From Heliocybe sulcata (Eukaryota > Basidiomycota > Agaricomycetes > Gloeophyllales > Gloeophyllaceae): a DNA stretch of 64,000 nt. The notes under the pieces were generated by a model. That model searched no databases, was not told the DNA's origin, and worked only from the letters and a program-made list of their open reading frames with translations. Position 1 is the stretch's first letter. Each line of letters starts with the position of its first letter. Both the position numbers and the translations under genes were made by a program. Shown piece after piece: positions 34,872 through 46,051 of the stretch. The stretch spans positions 353,060-417,059 of the forward strand of contig ML213519.1 in NCBI GenBank assembly GCA_004369045.1, given 5' to 3'.

Positions 34872-36334
34872 GCGGTAAGATAGCGGTAGAATAGCGTATG
34901 TTGGTCGTTGGGCGATGTATGGAATCGCGTGCAGATGCAGAGTCGTTACGAAGGTGATTGCAGCGGGTATAATCTTGTAATATCGGGCCCTGAGCAGAAG
35001 AGGAAAGAAAAAAGAGCGTAATGGTGCGTCGATGCAAGACTTGTACAGTAGCAGGAGGCGGAGCAGAGTCAAGCGCCAGTAGGCAATTAGGCCAGCCCGC
35101 TCTTAGAATAGGCGCTCGGTGTCTTTATCCGCCACGTTCGCGTTTGGTAACCGTAACCGTGTGCCCCACACCAGATATACAAGGTGCCGTTGTGAACGAG
35201 TGGTAATGGATGTTAATTGGAGAGATACTGACTCTACTCTACATAGTCTTTGATCAAGCGAGGTCGACGAGCCCAAGACGTCTCGGTCTTAGCCTTAACC
35301 TCGGGATTCAATAAACTGTATGTCTACATTTCGTGCAAATATTAATGGTGCCAGGCCAATTCAACGTAAACCCCGAGAGTTGCTAGGATTTACCACCGCT
35401 ACGGATTTGTCAAGGTTGCTCTCATCCAATCGGTCAGTTATACGTAACATTCGTCGGAGTCTTGATATCCGGAGGAATTGTTCTCTTAGAAATCATATCT
35501 GACGAGGTCCATGCAACAGGATATTCGAAGCAGCGGCTCTATCGGACTTGGTGCAATCCAGCGGGAATCTAGTGTTTTCTAGGTGGACTCATAGGGCCGG
35601 TGTCATTCGCTCTCGGGCTCAGACCTGGCACCGCTCAGGTCTCTCCATTATTCCCCGGATTACGAAGGCCGACCAATAGCCTTCGACACAGTCACCCCAT
35701 ACCAATCATATGAGCGTATCCGGGGATAGTTGCCGTCCCAGAGATCTGTCTTACTCTCTGGGTCTTCATGGGTCGAGGTTCCAGACTGTCTCAAGCTTCG
35801 CCGGAATGGCAGCCGAATCCAAAATCTGCAGTCAGATTCTAGGAAGCCAAGCCAAGGAAGTTGTACATTGTCAGCGTTCCGATGTCCACGACGTATCCTT
35901 CCTTGCGAAGTAAAGATGCCATGGTGCCTTCTACTGGCGTAGCAAAGTTCCTCGGTGCGAACAATTGGTCATCAACCTGTCCTTTATCTTATTTGAAGGT
36001 TAGATTTAATATTTCATCTTTCCTGCGCCAGAGGTGCATGTTTGCGAGCGTACAAAATTGTGAGACCTTCGAGCTTCGCAGTGGCACGGAAGCAATTTGA
36101 GCTAAATGAGCCGTCCCCCTACTGTAAGCGCCCAAGCGCCATATCCCGCGAGAGAGCCTGTGTATATTCGCCAGCCGCTCTCAATGTTTTCCTATTGCCG
36201 ATCTTGTGTGGCAAACCGAATCAGAAAAATGTGACAAGTAACGTATCTACGGTAAGGTCACGTGCCTGTGACTATGGCGTGTTGAGCAGTACGCGCCGAT
36301 CAGGCTCCTCCAGTTTGACGCCTCTCGGACAGCC
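34872..36334. other. intergenic between divergent genes
   Basis: 1.46 kb between the minus gene at 34871 and the plus gene at 36335, longer than other divergent gaps here. A minus-strand stretch at 35660-35926 stays open for 89 codons and reads like protein (SQGRIRRGHRNADNV), but it has no start or partner exon. It may be a relic. Confidence 0.4.
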
Positions 36335-37092
36335 ATGGCCTCCATGCCCACCCTAGTCCTCTCAAAGACCGAAGGATCCCTTTTTGAATGCGATGCCAAC
36401 CTCATGCCATTTCACGTATCATACTCCGGACCTGCGCCTATCAAATCGTATTTCATGGTGAAGCCGGCCTCGAGCAGCGTCGGGCAAGGACCAGCGGACC
36501 CTGTCGCAGAAATTGCCAAGTCCGAAGTCGACAGCGCGGTGAAAAATGCAGTGGCATCCAGTAAAGATGGTGAAAGCATGGAGCTGGACCGCACTCCAGA
36601 AGTCGAGACACCACCGACTGCGGGCTCTTCGTCGACGCTATTATCAGCTTCCAGCAGCACGACGCTGGTAGAAGGCGCCGGTCAAGAGCGTTACACCGCC
36701 GCCTTCCGAGGCCGTACTGTCCATGGCCTCAAGGTAGCGCTGCCGGCTGGGTACACCGGGATTATTCTCCGCACCCCGGACAAAGGCAAGGCAAGCGAGG
36801 AAGTCGCGTCTACCACAAGAGGGCGTGGCTCAAGGAGAAATGAAGACGATAACGGGGAAGTCGACGAAGAGACGACATTGGACCAGCTTCACACCCGAGC
36901 GCTCACCGCCACACATACCTTCCCGTCCTTCACTCTATGGCATCCTGATATACCTGTTGACGAGGGTAAAGATGAGTACTGGAGGTCGCTCAAAGAATGG
37001 GCTGCTCTCGGTTGTGAGGTACGAACTTCCCCTCTCGCGCCGCGTGTTACCCTTGACTGATGCTCTCGGCGCAGATTCACAGGGCGGACTGA
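36335..37092 (+). CDS. RNASEH2C: Ribonuclease H2 subunit C
   Basis: Two exons, 36335-37018 and 37075-37092, the second encoding only IHRAD and the stop; total 702 nt (233 aa). Subunit C is a non-catalytic part of the trimeric RNase H2 that removes ribonucleotides from DNA and RNA from hybrids in the nucleus. Signatures are LMPFHVSYSGPAPIKSYF near the N-terminus, AAFRGRTVHGLKVALPAGYTG (the triple-barrel core), and FPSFTLWHPDIP with the helical end WRSLKEWAALGCEIH. A charged, Ser-rich insert of about 70 residues separates the first two blocks and a second one (RGRGSRRNEDDNG) precedes the last. Confidence 0.88.
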
Positions 37093-37330
37093 TGCTCGGG
37101 CTTGATACCTTTCATCTGTACCATATCCACTCATTTTATGTATTGAACCATCCCGTTGACCACAGTCCACTTACTGACCCCGCCCTCCGGCATCCTCTCG
37201 GTATGACCTGCAGAGCGCTCTCCTTCTCGGGTCCATCGTCTCACGCCGGTGGCAACGGCCTGTTTTGGACTCGACCGCGATCGCTACTCAAACCTAGCAG
37301 CGCCCTTTATTCCGAGCCGCGACCACTCCA

Positions 37331-38670
37331 ATGGGTAAATTTGATCCCTCTGTAGACCTCGCCAACTTATCCGGCAAAGTAGCGATCGTGACAGGCGCAA
37401 AGTCAGTAATGGCAATATATTCCATCTGCAGACTGCTGACATATTAACCCTTGTAGCTCGGGCATCGGCCTCTACACCGTCCTCCATCTCGCGCGAAAGG
37501 GCGCTACAGTCTACCTAGGTGCCCGCAGCCAGGCCAAGGCAGACCAAGCGATAGCGCGTCTCAAGGCTGAAGGCCTGGGGCCATCGCCGGGGCAGATCAG
37601 GTGGCTTGACTTGGACTTGACTGACCCGCGCGCTGCGAAACGGGCGGCAGAATGGTTTCTCACTCAAGAGACTAGACTTGATATCTTGAGTGCGCTGTGC
37701 CCTTTGCTTTCTTATTTTGCTGAGATTGACTGAACGGATGCGAAGTCAACAATGCCGGGATGTCAGTCTTGAATTGATGCGTGCTTTGACTGATGTCGAT
37801 TGACGACCCGCTTTTCAGACTTGTCGTGCCATACGCACGTACCGCGGATGGCACTTCCGAGAGCATGATGATCAAGTTCGCTACTTCCCGAGCAGAAGTT
37901 AAACTGCTCGCTGACCATGACCCTCCAGCCACATCAGCCCCTTCTTGTTCACGCAGACCCTGCTTCCGCTCATGGAGCAGACCTCCGCCGCAGGCGAAGA
38001 CGTCCGGATCGTGAACGTAACGAATGTTTTGTCTCTTAGCGAGTCGCTCTCTCACTGAAACCTCTAGCTATCCTCGGAGATGCATAGCTGGATCCCCAAC
38101 CCGCGCTACGACTCGATCGAAGCCCTGAACGACGACTTTTCGAACTCCAGGATGGCGCAGACTCGGCTCTACGGTCAGTAGCATTTTCTTGCTGTCGCTG
38201 GTCCTTATACTGCCCTCCGGGTTCATATCAAGCCTATTCGAAGCTTGCCAATCTACTCTACACAAAAGAGCTACAAAGACGCCTGGACTCCAAAGGCAGC
38301 AAGATCCTCGTCATGGCCATTCACCCGGGCTCAGTGCTTACGGGTGAGCCTCTCCAAGACCTCTACCGCCGGACACGCCTCATTGATCTGCATAGAGGGC
38401 AATATCCGCCTATGGTCTCATCTGTGGTGCGGCAGCCTCATCACCTGGCTGGTTTCATTCTTCTTCTCCACTCCTTCAGTGGGAGCGTATCCTAGCGTCT
38501 TCGCCGCCGCCGCACCGGTAGTCAGGGCGGAGGCTGACCGCTACAAAGGCCAGTACATCCTGCCGGGCAACAAGATCACCAAGACCAGCAAGGATGCAGA
38601 GAGTACGACTTTGGCAGCGGATTTGTGGGACACTACGGAGCTCTTGCTAAAGCAGCTGGGCGTCTACTAG
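37331..38670 (+). CDS. Short-chain dehydrogenase/reductase
   Basis: Eight exons, 37331-37401, 37457-37689, 37746-37761, 37819-37875, 37929-38016, 38068-38173, 38233-38343 and 38396-38670, sum to 957 nt (318 aa). Exon 3 is only 16 nt. Classical SDR motifs are complete: the cofactor motif TGANSGIG (split by intron 1), INNAG, the strand RIVNLSS with its catalytic Ser, the catalytic YAYSK, and HPGSVLT after it. The basic residue in GARSQAK suggests NADP(H). A hydrophobic stretch (LITWLVSFFFS) near residue 245 may touch a membrane, as in retinol-dehydrogenase-like members. Substrate unknown. It starts 238 bp after RNASEH2C on the same strand. Confidence 0.92.
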
Positions 38671-39041
38671 GCATCATCTCTTCTGGACTTCACCGTGCTG
38701 CGAAGCTGAGTGTCGATCATACGCGTCGCCTGTGGTGTGGTCGAGGTATGTACAGAAATGGCAGACGCGTTCACAAAAACCGTTCCAATACACGACTTCA
38801 GACGCCCTCTTATAGGAGGGCACCGCGTGGCAGACAAATATGGACCAGACCATGGGCCCTGGGCTTCGAGCGGCGTAATGACTGAGATTCCGTATTCTGG
38901 ACAAACATGCCTGTCGCTGGTGCGCTCATTTTCAGGACTTATGCTAAGCATCGTGCTTCTATTTCATTAACAATGTGAATATAATTGAGGCATCCATTCT
39001 GTGAGGTATCCATGTGCGTAACCAATCGCTTCAGCTTGCAC
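38671..39041. other. intergenic between convergent genes
   Basis: Shared 3' flank of the dehydrogenase and ABP1. No gene seen. Confidence 0.5.
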
Positions 39042-41584
39042 TTACTCTTGCACCTCAACATAGTTCGCTAAAGTACCCATGTCAATAACATCCTACCAAC
39101 GAAGGTGCTACGGCACTTACCAGGGAACAGTCCAACATTCCCATGCTGATCCTTGCCCTGCCACCAGTCGTCCGACGCAGCTTCAATCTCGACAATCCGA
39201 TCCCCTTCCTTGAACGAGATCTCATTATCTTCAGCAGCCTCGTAACTAGGATACAAGCCAGGATCATCAATATTGGAGCCAGAGACATGTTGGATGGAGG
39301 AACGTACTCGTAAAGAGCGACCGCCACGACACCCTCATCCGCGGCTGGCGCTGGCTCGGGTTCGGGCTCAGCCTCAGGAGTAGGAGGCCTCAGAGGCGCG
39401 GCCGGTGCAGCGGGTGCAGGAGGCTATGGAATTTACACAGGGATTATGCATAGGTCCTAGTGCTGAGAATAGAACCACTTACAGGTGGTGGTGGTGGTGG
39501 CGGTGGCGGCGGCGGAGGAGCCGCTTCCTCCGCAGCAGAGTCTTCAAGTGTCTCCACAATCTCAACATAATTTGCTGCAAATTAGGAATATTCGTTAGCT
39601 ACGAACGCTCGATGGCGAGTAATTCTTACCAGGGAATAGACCGCTCTTGGAACCGCCAGCTCCGACGCCCGACCACCATCCTTCGTCGACCTCTTCAATT
39701 TGCTCGATCGTTTCGCCCTCGGTGAGATTCATCTCATTATCTTCAGCCGCCTAGCATGCAGATGTCAGATATGCATCCACATAAAGCACACCAACCAGCA
39801 CGCACCTCGTAGTCGTAGAGCACCACAGCACATATACCCTGTCCGCCCTGTCCAGATGGGGCAGGAGCAGGAGGGGCATGTTGGGGCTCAGGTTCTGCTT
39901 CGGGTTCTGCTTCAGGTTCAGGCTCGACGCTGAGAGCAGCCATCTAGGAAATAATAATCAGTGCAACGCTATAAATAAAGATAGGACATATTGTCGTACT
40001 TGAGCAACTGGAGGTGGAGGTGGCGGAGGCTAAAGGAAACATGGTAAGATATCATGGCTTGATTGTCGTGATGCATCACAAAACATACAGGAGGTGGAGG
40101 AGGAGGGGCGGCCTCCTCGACTTCAGGCTCCGGCTCCGGCTCCGGAGCAGCAACGGGAGGCGGAGGTCTCGTTGCAGCTGGCGGTGGAGGCGGAGGAGGC
40201 TATGAGAAGAGAGTTAATGAAGATCTCGGTCGGCTTACTCGAGAGATAAAGCTTACAGCTGCTGGCTCTGGCTCTCCCTCCTCCTCTTCCTCTCTACTCA
40301 GAATAGCCGCACCAAGCGCACCAGCACCCACACCACCGGCGGCAGCAGCAACGACCGCAGGGCTCGCAGATGGTTCCGGGGCTTTCCATCCGGCGGCCTT
40401 GCTCCTCGATTCCTCTTCCTCCTGTTGTTTCTTCGCCATAGCCTGTCTCTCGCTCCAGGTGAGCTTCTTGCCGCCAGAAGGAGTGGGCTGCGAGCGCTGG
40501 TAGTTCTGCTGCTGCTGGTCCTCCATGGCTTTGGCTTGCATGGCTTCAAAGGGGTTCTTCAGCTTCTTGGGCGCACCGAGCTTGACTGGCGTGTAGGCGG
40601 TGCCGACAGGGCCGATGCGGTCTTCCTCTGCGGGCTTCGTGGGGACATTGGAAGAGGCAACAGGGGCAGGTGCGGAGGGCTACAGGGACAAAAACATGAG
40701 TGTCTGTGTACTGCTTTGTAATGCACGAATTCATGTACTTACGACAGGTCGCGGGGCAGTAGGAATAGTCGGAGGGCGAGCAGCAGCAGGAGGGGGTGGA
40801 GGCGCAGCAGCTGCTGCAGGCTCCCAGTCATCATCAGGCGCTTTCACAACATTGGGAGCAGGCGGGACTGAACGGGGAGCACTAGGCACAGGTCTCGGAG
40901 CAGATGGGAGGCTCGGCTTATTTGCAGCAGGAGCAGGAGGCGTAGATGTCGCAGCACCCCGCCGGATCGCACCGATGTCGGGTCTGCCGACTGGGGAATA
41001 GTTGGTACCCACGGGGGCTATCGGCTCGAACTTGCGTGCTGGCTCATTCTGAACGGAGTATTTTGCTCCTGATGCCGCTTCGACTCGTTTCATAATGACA
41101 GAGGGTGCTACGTCCGACTGAAGAAACAAACAGACCTTAGCTATCAGTCTACGAGAACGCAGTTTGAGACGCACCTCATTGCGCGCACTGATTACGACGT
41201 GAGCTCCTCGCAGAAAGTTCGCCACTGCGCTGGAATGTGTGTGGAAAAGGCCCTTCTTGGCCACTGGTACGCCTTCACCGCACCAGTTGATCTGGACGAA
41301 CTTGGGAAGCTTGCTCTGGAGAGAGACATCGTTACATATGCACTGTGGTGACAGGACGCAGCACGTACGTTCGGATCGATGACTCTGACGAAAGCGTATT
41401 GCATCCTGCCGTCCGAGAACTCCTCCTCCAGCTCCTCAAGCCCGCCTTCGCCAGTCCCTTGAACCTTCAGATCGTTCGTGCCTTTATCATACGTGAAGAT
41501 AGCCCAGTCGATTCCCCTAGAGTTCAAGACATCCTGGTAGGCCTGATACAGGTCCTTGCTGGACAGATTAACCTGGAGAGACAT
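39042..41584 (-). CDS. ABP1: Actin-binding protein Abp1 (ADF-H domain plus two SH3 domains)
   Basis: Twelve exons: 41584-41369, 41315-41175, 41117-40743, 40679-40257, 40199-40089, 40029-40000, 39943-39806, 39750-39630, 39574-39483, 39423-39308, 39245-39121 and 39067-39042; total 1914 nt (637 aa). Residues ~1-135 are an ADF-homology domain (LYQAYQDVLNSRGIDWAI, FVQINWCGEGVP, FLRGAHVVISARNE) that binds F-actin. The middle is Pro/Ala-rich. Two SH3 domains follow, about 468-525 (VVLYDYEAAEDNEMNL, EGWWSG, LFPANYVEIVE) and 580-637 (ALYDYEAAEDNEISF, DDWWQGKD, LFPANYVEVQE). Abp1 sits on endocytic actin patches, recruits partners by SH3 and helps activate Arp2/3. The second SH3 ends the protein; yeast Abp1 has only one. 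Confidence 0.96.
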
Positions 41585-41895
41585 GACCACTGCGGATCGC
41601 TGTCACTGAATTCTACAGCAAGTTATTCGTTCAAGGCTAGCAGCGTTTGCAGCTGTAATACTCACCTACAGTCGTCTTTATGCGTAGTAAATGCTTCCGG
41701 CGGGTTAGACAATAAGGAGGAGGTCGACGAAGACGGTGCAACTGCGCTGGACCCGACGGCTATTCGACGCGTCGGGATTTGCCCTTCCTAACCTTCCTAA
41801 GACATCTTTGCTTCCGCCACAATCTCGAAACCACAGTGTCTCTAATATTCATTGCATAGGCAGCAGCAAAAGGGTATCTCTCTTGTTTCTCATGC
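41585..41895. promoter_or_regulatory. Divergent promoter of ABP1 and the mitochondrial carrier
   Basis: 311 bp separate the two ATGs. No TATA-like element stands out on either side and no other gene fits. Confidence 0.45.
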
Positions 41896-43397
41896 ATGGC
41901 TGGCAATAGTGGCACACCACCGGGTACGTTCCATCTTCGAACGGCACAAAACCAGACTTACGATCCTTGTGGCAGCGGTGGAACTGGACCCGACCGCGGA
42001 TTTCATAGCTGGAACTATTTCTGGTAACCCGACTAATCCAGTGATCCTCTTACTAGGGATTCCAACCTAGTACTTTACTACAGGTATGGCCGCGCTATGC
42101 GTCGGGTATCCCTTCGATACCGGTATGAATTCATGTGAACTCTCCAAATATCACCGGGCTAACAATGTTCCTTCATCCAGTAAAGGTTCGTTTCCAGAAC
42201 CCGGAGATAGCACACAGATATCGGTCTACCTTCAATGCAATAACGACGATCGTTCACGATGAGCGTGTTCTGGGTCTGTACAAGGGAATCACCTCGCCCT
42301 TGGTACATCTCGTCATATGCTCGAACGTCATGATCTCCTCATGCCTGTTCAGGCTAGCTGCGCCTTTATGAACGGCCTGGTATTCTCTTCATATCGATTC
42401 TTCATGAAACTGCAGCTTACGGACGCGACCGCGGTGCCGACCCTAACGCAAATCACACTGGCTGGGATAGGCAGCGGTATCGTATCATCGTACGTAGTCT
42501 CTTCATGTTGCTCACTTTATTGTAATCACCGTCATCTTTATATAGGATCATCACGACGCCTACAGAACTTATCAAGATTCACCAGCAGAACACTCTAGGC
42601 AAAACGCCCCCAGCGCGTCAAGTAGCTCTAGACATCGTCAGGCAACACGGCCTACGAGGTCTGTACAGGGGTATCACAGCTACGGCCATCCGTGATTGCG
42701 GATACGGTGCCTACTTCTTCGGTGTACGCCCCCAGTTTTCCCTCTCACCTTATCACAGACTCACCATCTGATCAGTATGAAGCCACCTGCCGCTACTTCT
42801 CTCCCCCAGGACCTATGTCGGTCCCATCGACCGGTAAACCCGAGGCACCGACTCTCACCTGGCCCGTCCTATTGTTAGCCGGGGCAGTCGCAGGCATCGC
42901 AGGCTGGCTTGCCACCTTCCCCTTCGACGTGGTGAAGACCCGAGTACAGAGCATGTTCGGCGAGCCGATACCTACTTCCTCGGCAGCTGAAAGCACGCGC
43001 CTCCTTAGCCCTAGTCCCGAGCACCCGCTGGAGGTCCGACTCGCCCCCAACCCATACAGGAATACCCTATCCACCATCGTCCATTCCTATCGCATGGAAG
43101 GGCTCTCTGTGTTCTTCCGTGGTCTCTCACCGACATTGATTCGGTGAGTAGCGTTTCATGCATGCATACGCTCGGGCAGCCGAAAGAGAAATATGCCACC
43201 TCTCGACGGAAGTTGACTCCGCTCCTGACTTTGCACATTTCTCTTCGGTATGCCTGGGCCTTGTTCAGGAGTCTCCCTCGTTACCATCTCTGATTCGTAT
43301 TTCGCTTCCACATTCAATGACACTGTGCCGCAGTGCCATCCCCGTGAACATGGTTACCTTTGCAACGTTCGAGGGCGTGATCCACCTCCTATCATAG
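41896..43397 (+). CDS. Mitochondrial carrier (SLC25), carnitine/ornithine-carrier-like
   Basis: Eight exons, 41896-41923, 41976-42023, 42084-42122, 42181-42302, 42353-42489, 42546-42723, 42776-43143 and 43334-43397, sum to 984 nt (327 aa). The threefold carrier signature is visible: YPFDTVKVRFQ, TPTELIKIHQQ and FPFDVVKTRVQ, each ending its odd-numbered helix, with GLYKG, GLYRG and VFFRGL after the matrix loops. The second repeat's PTELIK is usual in carnitine/acylcarnitine, ornithine and Ymc1-type carriers. A loop before the third-repeat matrix helix is extended (EPIPTSSAAEST). Substrate is inferred from class only. The last intron is 190 nt. Confidence 0.92.
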
Positions 43398-43781
43398 CCT
43401 CCCCTGAGTAGCCTCAATTTTGGTATCACCTACGCCAGGAGACATTGGCACACACGCTACACTTCCTTGCTCAGGCAGCAACATCTTTCGCAGCATCATG
43501 CCTAGTTAGACAGCAGCGACACGAGACCCGACAGTCCAATTACAACCGATTAATGCTATGATGATACAGTGTGCGTGATTCTAACGAGCATGTGTGTACA
43601 AAATAAACAAGTTACGTGATAGCAAGAATAGCGTAGCGATGTCTCCTCCGTATGCGTGACTCAGGTGGAACAGGCAGGAAATAAGGATATGTGCAGCTGG
43701 GGCGAAAGACAAGAAAATGGAATAAATAACAAAACAAATGCCATGGGTGAATACGATGCAAGGTGATTGAGTGCGAGGAGT
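43398..43781. other. intergenic between convergent genes
   Basis: 3' flanks only. No gene seen. Confidence 0.5.
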
Positions 43782-45684
43782 TCAGCTCTCGTCCATGTAG
43801 TCCATGCCATCGTCCCGCGCCCGACCCTCAAGCTCCAGGATGACCTGGTCACCTCCCTCCGCTTGTGCGCGGGAGTACAGCTCTTCCCGCTTATTGTTGT
43901 CTATCGTGAGGTTCGCCAGCGTGAGCAGCGCCTCCGCCAACAACGACTGCAGCTCCTCCTGCTCGCTCTGCACCGACGAGCCTTTCGCCCGCTCGAAGAA
44001 CGAGATCGCCATGGCCAGCCCCTCACGGGCCTCCTCGGCGTCCTCTGACCGGAGCACCCCCGACTCGCCGCGCTCCAGAGCGCTCTCCATCTCGTCGACC
44101 TTGGCAGAGCCCATGATCAGCCAGCAGCGTCCGCGCGCTGACGTGATCGGCCCGCGCCACGAATCCATGTCGACCTCCATCTTCATCTGGTTGAAGACAG
44201 AGTCCGCCCAGGAGGCCCAGTACTGGCGCTCCGAAGCAGAGTCTAACCGCTCAGCAAGGTTCAACACCTCCGAGGCGATGGTAAAGAGCTCCTTCGGCCG
44301 TGAGAACGACGCTGACTCGGCGGCGTGTGACGAGGACGAGCAGTGGAAGTGGTGGGTGTGAGATGACTGCGCATGCGGCATGTGGAAGATGCCTCGCGAG
44401 AACTGATCCATCGCGAGCATCATGATGTCGTTCGCACTAGCGGAGGCGAGGGACATGCGCCGTGTGACTGGTGGGCGGCGCTGTGCAATGGCGAAGAATA
44501 TCGAGTCCTCCGGCCATTTGGGCTCTTCAGCCATGAAGCTGTCGTAAGCCATAAAGGAGGAGTAGACCTGGCCCGCCTCCTCGGCCTCCCTGCGCGCCTG
44601 CATTGACCGAGAAATTTTCTCGTCCGCTAGACATACTAGCGTTCGGCCCCAGACAATAGCCATACGCCAGTCCTCGGCCTCCGAGCGGCCAGCTGTCCGA
44701 CTGGGCAGGTTCTCTCCGGTCTCAAAAACGTCCAACGCTGCTAACCAGTAATCGGTAGCATGCTTTGGTTCATCGTGAAGCACCACGGAAGAGTCCTGGG
44801 CGACAAGGTTGCCGAACAAGAATAGAGTAATTCCTAGAATGGCATGGAACGCCGTCGCCAGCTCGCCTCTGCTACTGCATTGATAGATGAGTGATCGTTA
44901 TTATGATCCCAGAGCAGCGAGGTACTCACACTCTCTGCGACGTTATCGGACGCGAAAAGAAACCATCCTCTTCGTTGCTAAATCCCCAGTCACGGGCTAG
45001 CCGCTCTTCCGTGGGAGTGAATAGATTTGGTGTAGCGTCGTCTGCCGTCGTCTCTGCCGTATACAGGACAGAGGGATCGTCGTACTGCATAAGGAATTTA
45101 TGACACTCTGTGAGGACCTGACGGAGTATAGGGAGCGTGCCAGCGATGTCGTCCGCTGCGGAAAGATTACACTGATATGAGCATCCTAATTGAGCAGTTA
45201 GACGAAGTAAATGGTGCGCACTCTCATAACGTTCAGCCGCTCTAGCGAAGTCGTCTTTCAGCTTTTCCCAAGCCTCGTAGTCACCGCCCACTCTCGTTGT
45301 AGATGACAGCGTGCTCATCGTCTCCGGGGTAGCCCTCCCACTGTACCCCTCATTATTATCTTCGGTTGATGCCGGACGCGGTCTAGGTTCAGGGCCTCTG
45401 CAGGGTTCGAAAGCGCCTTCGTAATGTCCAGAACACCGTCGCCTCTTCGAGCTGCCCGACGTCCAGCTGCGAACATCGTCGTCGTCGTCGTCTTCGTACT
45501 CATCGTCGTGAGAGTCGTGTGTGTCGTCGGTGTCTGAGCTGTGGACCACAGCGAGCCTCAATGGACCAAAGACAGCCTGGGAAAATGCAAACGCGGGTAC
45601 CGCCGGCTGAGCAGAGCGAGCCTTCCAGATACCCCGCGGTCGCTTGAGCGGTGCAGGGGTGAGGCTGGGGTACATCGCCAGCAT
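43782..45684 (-). CDS. Helical (TPR-like) protein of unknown function
   Basis: Two exons, 45684-44930 and 44871-43782, sum to 1845 nt (614 aa). The N-terminal 120 residues are acidic and basic in turn (DDTHDSHDDEYEDDDD, then SGSSKRRRCSGH), a likely nuclear signal and disordered tail. From about residue 150 onward the protein is alpha-helical with repeat-like helix pairs (YEAWEKLKDDFARAAERY, TLPILRQVLTECHKFL, ATDYWLAALDVFETGE, KELFTIASEVLNLAERL, GLAMAISFFERAKGS), suggesting a TPR-type solenoid. No catalytic motif is seen. Yeast Ett1/Nro1 is a possible analogue by layout only. ATG 45684 lies about 80 bp after a TATA-like element. Confidence 0.78.
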
Positions 45685-46051
45685 CGTTGAGGGCGTTGAG
45701 CAGACAGCGAGAGCGTCGGCGAGACGAGCAGTAGATACGAACACCCGCGCGCGCAGGAGTGTATATATTACATTGGTCGAGGACTGGTCGGGACTTGCCC
45801 ACGCCCTTATAGATCGAGGCCTGTCCAGCGGCAGGGCCCCAATCATGTACAGGCCGAGGCCTCTCTGCCTCAAATTCGGCTTGCCCCTCTTTTGGGTGCT
45901 ATGTCGCCCGCTATAGCAGCCAATGCTATACAAGTCAGCCATCTGGACCTGTACATCAGCCCAGGCTGTTTCTCTCCCATGACTCACTCCTCCCATTTGC
46001 CCAACGCCTTTATATAAACGCGGCGCCATTCGTACATCACCCGCTCGCTGT
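45685..46051. promoter_or_regulatory. Promoter region with two TATA-like elements
   Basis: On the minus strand a TATA-like stretch lies at 45762-45770 (about 80 bp before the ATG at 45684) and a second, tttatataaa, at 46009-46018. The region between them stays open in the gene's frame, so a longer N-terminus from 46029 is formally possible. I prefer the shorter form because the far ATG overlaps the second TATA. Confidence 0.45.

Noticed and set aside
43782-45684. Assignment to the Ett1/Nro1 family
   Set aside because: Only the general acidic N-terminus plus helical repeats agree. I see no diagnostic motif, so the function is left open.
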